A stretch of 64,000 nt of DNA from positions 2,480,001 through 2,544,000 of the forward strand of contig NW_024104554.1 in NCBI RefSeq assembly GCF_003945595.2. Direction: 5' to 3'. The first letter of the stretch is position 1; each line of letters opens with the position of its first letter. Positions 24,501 to 38,760 of this stretch are shown piece after piece. Source of the DNA: Pipra filicauda (Eukaryota; Chordata; Aves; Passeriformes; Pipridae). The position numbers were made by a program, and so were the translations under genes. A model generated the notes under the pieces. That model ran no database searches. It saw only the letters and a list, made by a program, of their open reading frames with translations, and was not told the origin of the DNA.

Positions 24501-27500
24501 AATTACCAAAGTGCAGAGAAAGTGGAGCTGACAGTCAGACAGGGTGGTGGAGAGGAGGTCAGAGGTTCTTTTAGCACCTGGCTGCCCCAGGGGTTGCAGC
24601 ATCTCATCCCTCCTCTGGCCTCACTAGCAGTATTTCACACTCTCTCCAGGCTGCTTCTGTGCAAAGGAGTGAGAAAACCCAGCCCCAGGCAGATGCAATT
24701 CCAAACCACAGTCGACACAGCTTCCTCTGCAGCCTCCCACAGAAAGGAGGGGATGCAGGACAAGAACAGCCTTTCCTGCTCCCCTTTGTACCAGCAGGAA
24801 TGTCTCCCACCTGTGTATGCCTTTTCTTTTATCTCTGTCCCCCCACTGCTAAAGACATGGAGACAGCACAAGGAGCAATGTTAGCAAAACTAGTAATTCC
24901 TCGTTAATATTTTTAAATGCTATTATTTATATTATTGTTTACATCGTTACTTATTGTTTTAAATAATAAATTGGATTTATTTTTATAGGATTGCATTAAT
25001 TAGGTTAATTTATTTAAATTGGATTTACTTAGTGGCACTCCGTAACTCTTCACCTGATCCTCAGCATGGAAAGTAGCTGAGACCAATCACCAATTTCAGT
25101 AAGGAGGGAAAACTAAAGATAAGCTGATGCCTTTTGTGAATGCTCCAGGATTTAGAATAGGACCAAAAACCACAGCAGGATGAGGGCTTTGCTTCAAAAT
25201 AAAACACCAGAACAAAATAAAGAGAGAAAAGGTGTGATCATACCTGTAATCATACCATATGAGAAGTTAATATTTTCAAATCCGGAGCAGAGGGATGTCC
25301 CTGCCATATGTATCTAAATCTTGCAAAGGTCTAAAATGTAGGTCACATCTATTTATGACGCTGAGCATCTCCTTTGGCTAGTTCTACATGGCTTCACACT
25401 GAGGTACTTGAAGAGCTGTCTGATTCAACATGATACTTAACATCCGATTCTGAAATGCTACTCTCTCACTCCAGGTGATGTATAAAGTTTCTATGGGCTT
25501 CATCTCAGAACTGAGGACTCTGCTTTTGGGAGACAGGACCAAAAAACAGGCACTGCTGTGCTGGGGATGGGACTGCACATGTCTTTCACAGATGCTTCCC
25601 CAAAATTTCTCCAAGTGCTTCTTTGGTAAAGGTGCCTTAAAGTGAGCGTGCTAATTTAAGTCATCGGAATAGCACACAGTTCCTTTGTAATGAAGAATCT
25701 GAACAATTTTACCCTAACTATTAACTTATTAATATTTGGGTCAAAAATTAGGAAAATTCACCAGGATTATAAAGAATGACTTCTCATAGCCATATGCATG
25801 GCCAGTTCTTCATCCTGAACTATCTTATTCCTCCAAACCACCAAGCTTCACTGAATTCCTCCAAACAGTAGTTATATCAAAGCTTTTGCATGAACTTATG
25901 AATCAAAGAAAGCATTCAGTCCTGTGTATATTCCTTGCTTGATGCTAAACCTCCTGCTGATTCAGGAAAATATAAATGAAAATTTAGAGGGTCATTTGGT
26001 TAAAGTTTTCTTTGAAGACAAAGGATATGTAGTAACTCAGACAAATACAACCAATGCATCTAAGAACTGATGTTTTTATGTTGCTTTAAGCTAATACATT
26101 ACTTAACTGCTTCCTGTTCTTTGAACTAACACAGAACTTCAGAAATTTTGAAGCTGGAAATACAGAAGATAAAAGAGAATGCAAAGCATCTCATCCTTAG
26201 ATGGTGGTTTACAACTATTTAATGATTTAATGTAAAGATTACTGATATTTATAAGCTCATTTTCTTTACATAGCTGTCTAGGGCCTTGTTTTCAAACTAG
26301 AGAGTACATTTGGACATTGCTTTGGACTTTGGACCAAGCAGAAGTGTAACTACAAATCAAATGTTCTTTCTGCGTGGTTTTGGTAATGTGTAATAGAAAA
26401 GAGAAGTAGGGAATAGGAATGTTTGCCTTTGTAAACTAAAGTTTTCTGTCCATCTGATAACTTGTGGTAACACAGAGGCTGAAAATATATGCCCTCACTG
26501 CTAATAGGGAAGGCAGAAGATATTTTCAAATTTTGTTTACAGAGCACTTTGTCTATTTATGCATGTATATCTACCAAGGGCTAAAGAAGTATCAGGTAGC
26601 AAAGGTTATCCCAACTCGAGAAAAGGAGCATTGCTGGTGTGAGAAATGAATTGGCTATAAATGCTAATTGTTGAAAAAATAATCTGTTTCTTAGGAATAC
26701 AGTGAAACTGAGCCATTATGTTTTCATTTGCTCAAGTAACCATCTTACACATCGATTGATTTATTGATGAAAAGCTTAGAAAAAGAGCTAGTAAGCAACT
26801 TTGTAACTTTAAGGTACATTTTTATTGCTCACAATTGATATCCCTTGAGCTTGCAACGACGAGTTGCAGACGAGTATGCAGGACAACCACCATTTTTTGT
26901 CTGAAAATGTTCCTTTACAACAAACTTATTTACTGCAGAGGAGATTTTCATAATAATAATAAAGTAAGTACAATGTATTTTTACAATTTCAGGTCATTGC
27001 AATCTTGCCTTTCCATTAACAGAACTAGTATTTTCGTATGCAATCTTTTCCAGAGATGAGATGCTTAGAGAATATAAGAATTTACAAGCTTAGGCTTTCC
27101 TTGCTTATTTGAATTTCACAAATGTTCAGTATATTTATGGCAACTATTTTCTTTCCATGTGGAAGATCCCTATGCAGCAGCAAAGATGCTCATCCTTGTA
27201 GCTATAAACTTGCATCTATTGTTTCAGCACATGTCTCAGGTCTGGAAGAAAACTTTAAAATGCCTCTTTAGTTTAGGGCTCAGCATTAATGGATTTGATA
27301 ACAGTTTGTAAGAATTAGTTCTGTGTTGTTTTATTCATATGTGGAACGTTTAATGGAAAACTTTAATTACATATTACTGATACACTACAATTGCTAAGTC
27401 ATATCTGGAACCATTTATTCAGGAAAGCAAATGAATGCAAGAATTCTAAAAAAAAAAATGTAGAGAAAGGGAGAAAGAGTAACCTTTTGTTGTGTAGATT

Positions 27501-29880
27501 TCAGCCTGCAATAGGTATGGTCTTCACCACAAAACCACCACAACCTCAACACACTCTGTAAAAAGAATACAAAGGTGGTCCCATACTTGAAAGAGAAGTG
27601 AAGATGAGGAAGGTGGTTTTGAACTAGTTCGCATCACAGAAAAAAAATGAGACCAACTTTTAAAGCAACTGGGTTTATACTCACCACTTTAGAGTCTTCA
27701 TCTTCTGGACCCTAAGGTGGCCATGCCCTGGGTATGGCTTGGAAATGCTTCAATTAAGATGATGTTTTAAATTAATTAAATGAAATGTTTTATACTCACT
27801 TAAGTGTGAGTAAATGAGTAGCAGCATAACCTTGTATTTATATTTCAATCTGGGTTGGATATAATAGGAAGGTTTTATATAGTAATTTTTGACACTAATT
27901 ATGAAAGTAGTAAAATATTTCACATCTCCATACAGCAGCCTCATCTGTAGAATGAATTTGGTTTCTAGCAGTAGCAATGCCTCATCTCTGCTGCTGAAGA
28001 CTGATGAAATGTAAGGGGTAACACTGGCAGAAGCCTGAATCAGTGCAGGAAGCATAAGGATGCTCTGAGAGGTTCTACATAAACGAAAAACACTTTCAAC
28101 TCCATGGCATATGTATCAGCAGATTGCAAATTCGTGTATTGGAGGGGCTCCCAAAACAATCTTGCAAAGGCTGCTGAACACCAATGAAAGGCCAGCAGTG
28201 GATGGTATTTGAATCTACACAGCCCACTGAAGTGTGGGGGTTTTTCTGCCTTTCCTATTTCTTCAAAGAGATTTGGGAAAGAAAGGACATGAATCTCTCT
28301 GAATCGACAGAATAAAGAGCAATATTCTCAATTTCAGCCTATTAATTTCCACAAGCTACCAGGAGCCGCAAGGAACAAAGAAGAGAGAACAAAACACCAA
28401 GGAACTTTATCCTTTTACCAGCATTTTTGCAATGCAATGGCACCCCTGAGACCTTAATGTCGTTGCTGAAAGGGATTTTAAGCTCTGCACTGCAGTGCCA
28501 GTTTGCTGGAAAATTGCTTTATAACATCTATCTGCTAGATCAGTTGTAGCTTGTCCTCCTGTACCTTAGCCTGTGACTTAAGCGGCAACTGAAAGATGCC
28601 ACTCACGCTGTTTTCTTGCTGACTTTAAGAAACAGCCTAAAAAAAGTACCAATCCTTCCTGGGCTGGAGTAAAGAAACTGCAGTGAAGTCATAAAATCAA
28701 TGCATTTATGAGTCAAAAAAAATGAAAATTACCTCCTTCAGAAGTACAACTAGTTATCACTTTTCTTTGGATAAGATAGTTGCAATAATGAAATAACATT
28801 GAGTTTTCCCAATCAAACAGTCCAAATCTCTGCTGTAATAGCAGACTCCTTGGTGGTAAATGAAGGTGTGATCCAAGGTGGATGTTAATTCCTGCCCAAA
28901 CTGTAGCTTTAAGTTGAGGAGTTGGACCATCAGAGAGTAATAAACACTTCCAGTTAATTGTCCCACAGACACCAAGCAGTGACCAAAAGCCTTTGATATT
29001 AAATGGGTAGTAGGCAGACTGCTGCGCCATCACCTTATCAGTGCCCTCTTGGGCCAACTGATCAGGAACAGAGATGTTGGGTACCAAATATGGGCTTTTG
29101 CCTGGAAAATCAGTATCTAAACTAAGTTCAGGCCTAGTTGTGACAGAAATAAAAGTGGGAAGTGGAGTTCCCCAGGCTGGGTCCCAGGAGGGACAGGCAG
29201 TGGGGAGGCAGTGGTGGAGGTCTCGAGAGGGGAGAGGTGTCAGGAAGGAGTGGGGCTGAGTGGGGCTAACCCAAATGCCAGTGCCTGGACTAGCTCCAAA
29301 AGGACCCAAGGCCAGAGGGAAGAAGCAGTGAGGGTAGTGAGGGAAGAGGAGAAAGCAAAATCACTGAGAAATTCCTAAAAATGTTTGGAACTGTTTACTA
29401 AAAATATTTAACTCTCTTAAAATTAGTTGGCCTGATCCCTTGAAAAAAGAAATCACTGACTTTTCTGCACTGTGCAGCATAAGACTGTAAAACCAGATAA
29501 ACATGTAAATTGGCTGAGGCTTTAAAATACTTTCCTCCAATGATCTGTCTCACTGGCTAAATACTGCCTACATATTAGCTAGAGAACAACAAAATGAAGA
29601 AGCAGGAGCCTTCAAACAGACAACTTGAATAAAAGCTGAATAACTTGAGTAAGAGCTGGAACAGCACCTAGATTCTGGTCACAATGTAGGTTAAAGGCTG
29701 AGCTTACATCCAGACACAGGACTAGGCATCAGACCTGACACCTGGAGGACTCATTCCAGAGGGACCAGAAATGGGACAGAGATACTATTAATTCCATAAC
29801 TGTGTCACCAATCTTAAGCAAGGACTCCTGGTCAGAAACTTCATAGAACAATACAAGCCTGTTTCTAATTGCTACTCCTC
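21525..29880. other. Gene-free AT-rich sequence, about 8 kb
   Basis: I find no exon, RNA gene or confidently named repeat. Longest frames are 178 codons at 24348-24884 (plus, non-ATG start) and 198 codons at 28713-29309 (minus). Neither shows a recognisable domain or splice context. A short AAATC repeat lies near 23,836-23,855. Remnants of old transposons may be present below my recognition level. Confidence 0.5.
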
Positions 29881-29881
29881 T

Positions 29882-29891
29882 GTCTATATCT

Positions 29892-29922
<31 letters not shown>

Positions 29923-29931
29923 TATATATAT
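29882..29931. repeat. (TCTATA)n to (TA)n compound microsatellite
   Basis: Hexamer TCTATA/TATATC units repeat about four times and then pass into a pure TA run of roughly ten dinucleotides. The pure TA part probably arose from the hexamer by slippage. Confidence 0.95.
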
Positions 29932-30882
29932 GATTGCCTACATATGTTAAAAAAAAAAATCACCAACCATTTTCTGGAATGGTAATACAGTCCTTGAAAT
30001 ATTCTCCATAGGAACAATAGTAATAATTGTAATATGGCTGTTATACATGGATTACATTGCCCTATGAGTGAAGGTTTAGATGAAATAATTAAAAATTAAC
30101 TATTATTATTGCTGTTGCTATTATTATTGTAATAATGACATGAGAAAAAGATGCTCTAAAACTATAAATTGTTCACACAAGAGACAAAGGTTAGTATTTT
30201 AGTCTTTCTCCCCCACACTGGTTTCTAAGAAGTACTGTGTAATAAAAACAAAGGATTCCCAATTGTTGCTGAGTACCTTCTGAGCAAAAATAAATCACTT
30301 CAACTCCAGAGATATTTTTGACAGTGAGCTAAAGGTGTATTATGAGACAGTAGGAGGCTCAGTGGGTGAATATAATAACTGCTTACCTATGAGAGTATCA
30401 GAATCTATAAGGAGAAATGTGGTTACCCTGTCTAATGGATATTAGCCAGAAGAGCAGTCACACGATTAGTCTTTGCTAGCAACTCTGGTGAGTGTTGTAG
30501 GGATTTTTACAGCAGAGCCATACATCAGCATAAAACACAATTATTCAGTTGGATGGGAAAATCTAGTGCAGCACCTCTGCTGCTGGTAAATGCCATTGTT
30601 CACATTTTTGTAAGCACAGAAGAACGAAAAGAGAGTAAACAGTTTCATATTTGGCGTTCCACTTCAGATTTTCTTTCTAGATCTTCATGTACCTAACTAT
30701 TACTGTCTTCTTAATATTTTCTAATAATTTCAAAAGCATCTCAATGTAAACCTGCAATCAAGCACTGACAGTTTGAAAACTATGCTTTGGCCTATTGAGA
30801 GAATTTGTTGTATATAGTGATTTATTTTAAAATAATTTTTGAAATTACCATGTAATATTAGTATATAAAGTGAATTATTTTT
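29932..30882. other. Gene-free AT-rich sequence
   Basis: Nothing coding is supported. There is an interrupted ATT-rich patch at about 30,095-30,135. Confidence 0.5.
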
Positions 30883-30928
30883 TATAAATATATATATATA
30901 CACACATATATACATATATATATATATA
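30883..30928. repeat. (TA)n/(CA)n microsatellite
   Basis: TA dinucleotides flank short CACACA and TACATA interruptions. The open frame of 76 codons overlapping it on the minus strand is made of the repeat and is not a gene. Confidence 0.92.
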
Positions 30929-31736
30929 GTCTCCACTGCGTGTTGACAAAAGAGCTTCAAAAGAGATAGGAACTTAGATAATGTGGTTTGGTTATGTAAG
31001 ATGCTGTTAAATGCTGTTGCTATGTGGGATCTCCTCTTCTATAGGTTTGCGTTAGGATGCGGTGTCAGGATTTGGCTTTGCCCAAACGGGGCAATACAAA
31101 GAAAATCAATCCCAGTTACAGCTCCCCATCTGACATGGTCAACTTCATTCAGATTAGTGCCATTCATATAGCAAATTAAGATTGCTTTACTGTAGTGAAT
31201 TAGAGATGGTTGAAATATAATTGTTAATTTTGAATTATTTCAGCTGAACCTTCATTCACAGGGCAATGAAACCCATGAGTAACACCCATATTATAATTTT
31301 CTTCTGGAAAAGTGTTTCTTACCTTCAAAACTCGTCTTTGCTGACTCTTAGCATCTGATTTGCAAAGCCAGGGATGCCGTCCAAAAACATGTTCCAGTTT
31401 CCGTACAGTATGTACTCCCAACAAAGTGTTTCACTTATACATTTTTAGTTAGAGCTCAGTATTCCACAAAAAACCTCATTGTCAATTCCAGCATTCATAA
31501 TTACACTGCTTAACCACACAAACAAAGCTGAAGTCTGTTTGGTTTTCACTAATTTGACCAACATAATTAGCATTTCATAAGCTCTCCTATAAACAAAATA
31601 TTGGGTCAAATCACTTATTGGTATAACTCAACTGAAAAACAACAGAATGACCCCTGGGAATAATTTAGCCTATTGAGTTTTCATTTAATTGTGAATATTT
31701 TACCTGTAATTATCTGCTTATGAAAACATAGCTACA
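30929..31736. other. Gene-free sequence
   Basis: No exon, RNA gene or repeat is recognised between the microsatellite and the CR1 copy. Confidence 0.5.
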
Positions 31737-31847
31737 TCATAGAATCATAGAACATTTGCATTGGAAGGGACCTTGAAAAGTTATCTATTCCAGCCCCCTG
31801 CAATAAGCAGGGACATCTTCAACTAGGTCAGGTTGATGGGTCTTGGC
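31737..31847 (-). mobile_element. CR1 LINE 3' fragment, minus orientation
   Basis: It starts with the octamer repeat CATAGAATCATAGAA at 31738-31752, continues with TTGGAAGGGACCTTGAAAAG at 31761-31780 and CCAGCCCCCTGCAATAAGCAG at 31790-31810, and reaches GGTCAGGTTG at 31826-31835. This is the reverse complement of a CR1 terminus. The inner boundary is approximate. Confidence 0.92.
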
Positions 31848-34800
31848 CACATCCAAAGGTCAGCCTAGTCAGTGGAAGACTGTCCACTGGCCTCAGAAAG
31901 CCTTAGGTTTGGTCCAAAGTATGCTACACTTGAGACTTGGAATTCAGCGGAAAATTCATTCTTTGGTGTCTTGATCACCAGTCTGGGTATATTGCCTTAG
32001 ACTGAAACCTCTGGGTCTGAACAAACAGCCCTATAGCAAGAACGGTTCAACATCTCCTCTCTCTCCAAGATCCACAGCCAAAGCAGCAAGGTAAAATAGG
32101 AAAGGCAGAAGAGAGAAGGTAGAAGCGGGACTATAAATCATCACTTGAAATGGCAGCCCAGAATGAAAAGTCTGATGAATACCTGGCAATGTTTTTGCTA
32201 TCCCAATACCCTGCTTTACTGCTTCCCCGGTGGCAGAAACTTACACAAGCACAGCCTGTCACAAGCAAATAGGCACATTTCAAAGTTTGTAGTAAGAGTC
32301 CTGTGCCCTAAATTCAAAACTTCTAAAAAAAAGAAGGGAAGTGCTTGAATCGCTTCTATACCATAATGAAAATACAAAAGGTTTCTAGGTGGGAGCCAAA
32401 TGCTGGCTGTAACCTACAATGCCTTATGTGATTTGGGACCATATTACCCAAGAAATTGCTTCTGTCCCTGCGAAATCTTACTGCAGCCAATATCTGCAGG
32501 GATGCTCAATTGTGGTTTTATGGTATAAGTGAGAAGGCTTTTTTTGTGATGGGGGGCTCAGTTTGGGATTCATATACCCTCAGGGTTTCTGAAAGCTCAG
32601 GTTTGTTAACCTTCAAAGGGCGCTGTAAAACTCCTCTTTTCTCTCTTTTCTTAGGTAGCAGTACAAGGACAAGCTAAAACGGAAAACATTTCCATAGCAG
32701 TGGAAAATGTTATATTCATGAGCTGTCCTCTGGCACTATTTAATGTGTGTAACATACAGAAAAGATAAGTGGAACACAGCTGTACTTGTTGCACTGCCTG
32801 TAATGATAGTTTATGCATGGAAAGAAGAGGAGTATGTAGAATAGGTGATGAAAAAGTGCCAACTGATCTGTTATTAAACTTGCCTAATCAGCACTGGCCA
32901 CGTGGTAAGCTTAGAAGTGGAAAATCATCTGACTGTTCTGCTCATAGCAGTATTGTTTTTGCTGTATGACTACTTCATTGCTATTGTCTTAATTTCTTTT
33001 GTTAGAAAAAGCAAATCATTGCTTTTACTTCTCTTCATTATTTACCCCTATTTCATCCCTACTTGTGTTCCTTTTCTGTCTGTCGAACAGTAACTTCTTT
33101 TTTCTTTCTAGAAGTAGATGTTTTGAGGTGGGATTCTTGGATGAAATGTTAGGGTAGGAAACTCCCACTCTTTGCTGATCAATGAGCAGCAATCAGTGGT
33201 AACCAGTTCTGGAAAACACCTTATTTTGCTCTGTCAGTCACAATTGTATACTTCTTAATTTCAAGCTTCCATGAGGAACAACAGGTAGTCTTGAGAGGAG
33301 CATGGGTTTAGGAATATTGGTGCCTCACCAGCAACATTCAGTAGGCAAGTTCAGATACTCAAGGTAGCACTTTTAGCCTCCAGTTCTGTGAATCAGTGAA
33401 GTTCTACTCAATACCCCACAGCATTGTCTTCCTAGACCGTGTCCTATAACATAAGAGACCACTACGCCTGAGGTATCAGTTATGATGTCCAGGAGAGGAA
33501 TTCTGATGCAAGAAAAGCCTGGAAGGAGTGCACTGTGAAAGGTGCACTGTGAAGCTGAGGAAGCTGAAGCAGCATGGAGAGTGTGTGATCCCAAAGCTGC
33601 AAACACACAACTAACTTTAACCATGAGAGGTAACTCCAGTAATTTACGTGGGCAATTCCAGAAATAGAAGTCTTGGCTATATGTAGATTCCGAGATACAC
33701 TGATGAAGGAAAAAGCAGTAACCCTTTTAATACTATTATGTATTAATTTCCACTATAAAATATTTGCCATTTTCTTTGAAATGTTCTCTTCACCATTTTG
33801 TGCAGAATTAAAACTTTAGCAGGTACATAAATCATGGAGGTACTTTTTGCCTTGTTCTGGGAAAAAAACATTTATATTTGGAGAAGATCACTGAATGACA
33901 GCATTTCTTGTCCACATATCAGACAGCACAGGGCACTGCTGTCAGCCTGGTAATACTGTTCAGTATTTTTTTCTACTCTGCATACAGTGCTTTAGAGCTA
34001 ATATCGGCTAGGAACAACTTGATAACATAGATATTTTATTTGGAACAATACTCAGTTCCTGAAAACACTTCTCAAGTTAAGAGTGATATTGTTGTAAGAG
34101 TGGGGAAAACAGCTAATAGTCTTTTATCTTGAGCACTGATCAGTGATGCGGAAAAGACAAATTAAGTTAAGCCACTAAATCTATGCACAGTAAGAACTGA
34201 ATATTGGTCTTTACTCCCTAGACAAACACCTTAAGCATTCTGACGATTTTGAGCTGGGTGAGGAAGGAGTGTGCTGTCTGATATAGTAAAAAGTAAATTT
34301 AGTTTGTTTTAAATCCTCAGAGTTGCAAATATCTAGAAAGCTTTCCAAAATATGAAATAAAGACAAAAAAACCCCAACCAACAATAAATAAAAATGGGAC
34401 TTAAATCAGTCTTATGAGATATACGATGATGCTGTCTCACTCATCCGAAGGATTCTTTTCAGTCCTAAATGCTTTATTCCTAAGAGTCAGTTTTCATTAA
34501 ATTCTTTTTCGCCGAGCAGGTCTGTTCCAGCACGTCACTACAGCAGTCAAATAGCTGCCCCTATGGCCAGAAGGCAGCTGTGTGGCTCTGGGAAACAGAC
34601 GATCCCTTCCAGCTTCAACTGCAGGTCCTCTGACTCCTGCACACTTGCCGGGCCGTACCCCGGAGCAGAGCTGCACAGCCTCGTGTGGCGTGGTGTTGTC
34701 TTGTGGAGAAGGTGCTTGTTTTGTAACCTCAGACAGTACATTTCTAACGACTTCGAACCCGAGACACTACACTTCCGTGTGCGTGATTTTCTTTTACACA

Positions 34801-37735
34801 GTGTTACACAGATTATAAGAAACAAAAGCAGTCAGGACCTGTCACCATATGCATTACTGCAATAGAAATAAACAAGGATAAGAGAAATACAGCAAAACTA
34901 TGCCCTGTAGGTACAGTCTCTCAAGGTCACCCAAGTATCTGTGTACAGCTACTGCTGAAGGTCCTTCCCACCATTCCCACTTATTAACCATCTTCTCCCC
35001 ATGACTGGTCTAACTAGAAAAACTGCCTTCTCCTCTGATTGGATAAATGTCATTCTTAAGCATGAGTGACAGAGGTGTGTGGTAACTAATAAGTGTGCTA
35101 CTGATGCAAAGTTTATTAAAAATAAAACAATTTTTTAACCTAGGAAGCTTCTAAAATATAAATGAAAATAAAATCATTTATGTTGTGAAGTCAGGCAGTT
35201 GAAAGTCAGGAAACATGAAATGTCTTTATTTGGGCACTTTTGAATATGCATTAGGATACAAACTTAAATTACACAGTGACTGACTGATGACCAGAAGGAC
35301 TCCCATGTCATGCATTCAGTGCAGAAAATAATCGTCGCCTTGTACATAAAGTCTTGTTAATGATTAAGGAAACTCTAGTGTTGCTAGGGGTAATAGCAAC
35401 CATACTTCACTGTCTATACACACAAGAGGACATTATATTACTTCAGCAAACAATAAATGAAACAACACGAGCACATCCAACATCAGAATTGTTCAGAAGA
35501 GATTCACCAAGTCCTCAGTGCAAAGTGCAAAAGAGGGGGTTGAAACTGCAAGCAAGAAACTTTTCAGCATTTCGCAGGGGAGGAAGAAAAAGACATCATT
35601 TCAGTCTCTAAAATTTAACAGGGAATTCAAATCTATGCTCCAACAAAACCACCTGAAAAGCTCAATGCAGGGATCACCTTTTAATCTGTAAAGGGATAAA
35701 ATATTTAATTACAGATTAAGACAGCCGAAGTCTGATAGCCAAAGGCTTACATGGGATACATTAATTAAAGTAGTTTTGATAATTTACCTGCCTTGCTGAT
35801 GAGCAGTTTTTAAAGCTATTGACTGTGAAGATGATCCTTTTTTATGTAAGCCATTCCTAAAGACTAGAATTAAATTCTTTAAGACCCTATACATGGTTGA
35901 TACTTTCACAGAAATCCAAGACATTATGACAGAAATCCAATTTTATGTGAAGTGTTTTAATTTCTTTAACCCAAATATAAAGAATTTTACTAACTCAAGA
36001 TTTGGCCAAGTGTGCACATCCTCAGGTGATTAACCCAAGAATAGCTACACCAGCTCAGACCTGCAGCCCATGTAACATGTAACAGCAGTGCCCTGCTTTC
36101 ACCCACAGTTAGTAGGAGACACTTCAAAAAAGTGAGGAAACAGAATGCCCCTTCTCTGGGTGCATACTCCAGGCTTTCACAGTCAGTGGTTTCAGATCCT
36201 CCTGACCAAAAGTCACATCTGATTACTCTGTGAAATAGCTGGTAAGAGCTCAGTTTTCTACGTTATGTTCAGGAAAGTAATGCTTTTTGATCAGCTAACA
36301 CATAGAAATCAATAGAAGAGTTATATGAACAAAATTTCTTGCACATTTAAGCCTAAGTGAGTAAAGCAAGCCTTTCTAAATGTAGCCATGTCCACCACTT
36401 TTGTGGCTCCTCACTCCCTTCTCAAGTCAACTTCTCACTCTTTTGAGATGACAACAGCTGGTCACAAAGAACTGAAATATCAGTCCTTAAGGACTGGGAG
36501 AGCTGTGTTTCCAACAGTAGGCACTCTGGAAGGATACACAGGCTTTTTGAGAAGCACTGCTCACAGAGAAGTTCCCAGAAGCAGAGGCACGATTCAGCCA
36601 TGAGGACTGAGAAACAAGGGAGGTGAGATGAGAGCAGTGGAATACAAATGGATGATTAAGAGCATGACTAGAGTATGATAAAGTAAAACAAGCAAAAAAT
36701 GGAAAAGAGCAGAGAGAGGAACAGAGCCACAAGCCATACAATGAAAGGTTTTGTAGATAGTGTAAGATCTCAATTGCTGAAGCTTAATGCTGCATTAAGC
36801 TCTTTTAATAATATGATCATATTTTGAACTGCTTCTCTATCTTTCATGTAATGTATGTCTTTTGTTAACTCTTGATTTTTACAACAGTTATTCACACTTC
36901 TAATTTTTTTTTACCACAGTCTTATAAATTCTGGATTTCAAAATCTGCATTTTATATTGTTATTATACTGATGTAAATTTAGAGAGAAAATCTGAATAAG
37001 AAGTGAAGAGATTGCACTGGAGGGCTGCTTTTCATTCTCCATTTAGGACAAGAGTGCCTTGATTCCAAAGCAGTCACAAAAAAGCACACTAAAACATTTA
37101 ATAGGACTGATCTAAAAATTTTTATTGAAGAGAGACAACAGTGTTTGACAGATTTTAAGAGATGAAATAACAAACCCCATTCATATACAGACTAATAAGA
37201 CTCCCATTGAAATTAATATCAAGATTGTAGCTTTGAACACAACTCCTCTTTGTATTTATGAGTACCACCATCACAGCATTGTGTTACCACACTAATGACA
37301 TGAGAAACTGCTGAACTGCTACAGAATGCACACAACAGACAACTCAGCTTACCCTCTGTTTAGTTATTTACTTCTTTTCTAACTGAGGGCAGGGTGACTA
37401 TAATATACCATCATTCCAATCTGCCTACCCTTTCACCAAATAAAAACTTCTTCACAAATATAAGACAAAAAAAGTGATCCTCCCCTGAAAAAATTAAAGT
37501 GTCTGAATTGAGAGGATAGGTTAATCAAAAAAGATGTTTGTACACAAAGTTTTTATAAGCCTCAATGACTTTACAGACACTAAAGTTTTACAATACATTT
37601 CAGAGTGGTGCTAAATGTAACAGAAAGCTTCCTTTCTACATGCTCAATTTGAAACACAAATTAATTTCTTAAATGCCAGTCATGTCAATTCTGAATATGC
37701 ATGATAAGTTACCATTTTCCTAAAATATACCCTGG
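31848..37735. other. Gene-free sequence, about 5.9 kb
   Basis: No coding exon is supported. Frames on both strands at 34,547-34,865 overlap in a slightly GC-richer patch and carry no recognised domain. No RNA gene or transposon is recognised. Confidence 0.5.
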
Positions 37736-38760
37736 TGTAGTGGGTTGACCCTGGCCAGATGCCAGGTACTCACTACAGCCTCTCTTTCCCTCTGCAACTG
37801 GTCAGATGAAGAAAAAAAAACAGCAAAGGATTCATGAGTTAAGAGCTGGGAGAGGTCAGTGACTGATTACCTTCATGGGCAAAACAGACTCAAAGCGGGG
37901 ATATTACTTAAATTTATTACTAACACAAGAAGAGTCAAAGAGTGAGAAATAAAACAATCTTAAAAACACCTTTTCCCCACGGTCAGTTGTTGTTTCTGCC
38001 ACTGCTCGGAGAGAGGAGTCCTTCCCCTGTTCCCGTGGGGTTCCTCCCACTGGAGACAGTCCTTGATGGACCTCTCCAGTGTGAATCCATCCCTCAGGCA
38101 GCAGTTCTTCCTAAACTGCTGTCCCGTGGGTCACTTCTCCATGGGGTGCAGTCCTTCACAAATGAGCTGTACCAGCATGGGTCCCCCACAGGGGCCACAA
38201 GTCCTACCAGGGAAAAACGTGCTCCAGTGTGGGCTTCCCTCTCCATGGGCTGCAGGTCTCTGGCAGGACCCTGCTCCATCTTGGGCCTCCCACGGGGTCA
38301 CAGCCTCCTTCAGGCATCCACCTGCTCCAGCAAGGGCTCCTCCATGGGCTGCAGGTGGGTCTCTGCACCCCGATGATCCTCCATGGGCTGCAGGGGCACA
38401 GCTGCTCCACCATGGTCTGCACCACGGGCTGCAGGGGCCTCAGCTCTGGCGCCTGGAGCATCTCCTCCTCCTCCTTCTGCACTGACCTTGATGTCTACCT
38501 TGTTATTCCCATGTTCTCACTCCGCTTTTCCCTGGCTGGAATTCTTTCTGTGCCACAACCTTCTGTTCTTAAATATGTTATCACAGAGGCATTACTATCA
38601 CTCCTGATTGACTCAGCCTTGGCCAGCGGCAGGAAGTCCATCCTGGAGCCGGCTGGCATTGGCTCCACGGGACAGGAGAAGCTTCTAGCAGCTTCTAACA
38701 GAAGCCACCCCTGTAGCCCACGCCCTCCACTACCAGAACCCAGCCACAGAAACCCACTAA
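37736..38760 (-). mobile_element. Solo LTR of an avian endogenous retrovirus, minus orientation, about 1 kb
   Basis: Read on the minus strand it begins at 38760 with TTAGTGGGTTTCTGTGGC and ends at 37736 with GGGTCAACCCACTACA. The ends form a short inverted pair (TAGTGGGTT against AACCCACTA). On the minus strand the start-proximal part has a GCCAATGCCAGCC word (38,653-38,665) and a TATA-like CATATTTAAG (38,570-38,579). An AATAAA lies near the far end (about 37,917). This order of CCAAT, TATA and poly(A) signals sets the orientation. The centre has CCATGGGCTGCAGG-like units. I know this structure from bird LTRs, but the family name is not certain. No internal viral genes adjoin it. Confidence 0.85.
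38342..38460. repeat. About 40-bp subrepeats inside the LTR
   Basis: The word CCATGGGCTGCAGG (one copy CCACGGGCTGCAGG) starts at 38342, 38381 and 38422, giving spacings of 39 and 41 bp. Looser copies lie at 38139 and 38242. The array explains the long GC-rich frames on both strands here, which are not host genes. Confidence 0.75.

Noticed and set aside
24348..24884. 178-codon plus-strand frame with a non-ATG start
   Set aside because: It has no good initiation context and shares the region with several minus-strand frames. No recognisable domain.
28713..29309. 198-codon minus-strand frame
   Set aside because: Composition is uneven, no domain is recognised and flanks give no gene structure. 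Length alone is not enough in 64 kb.
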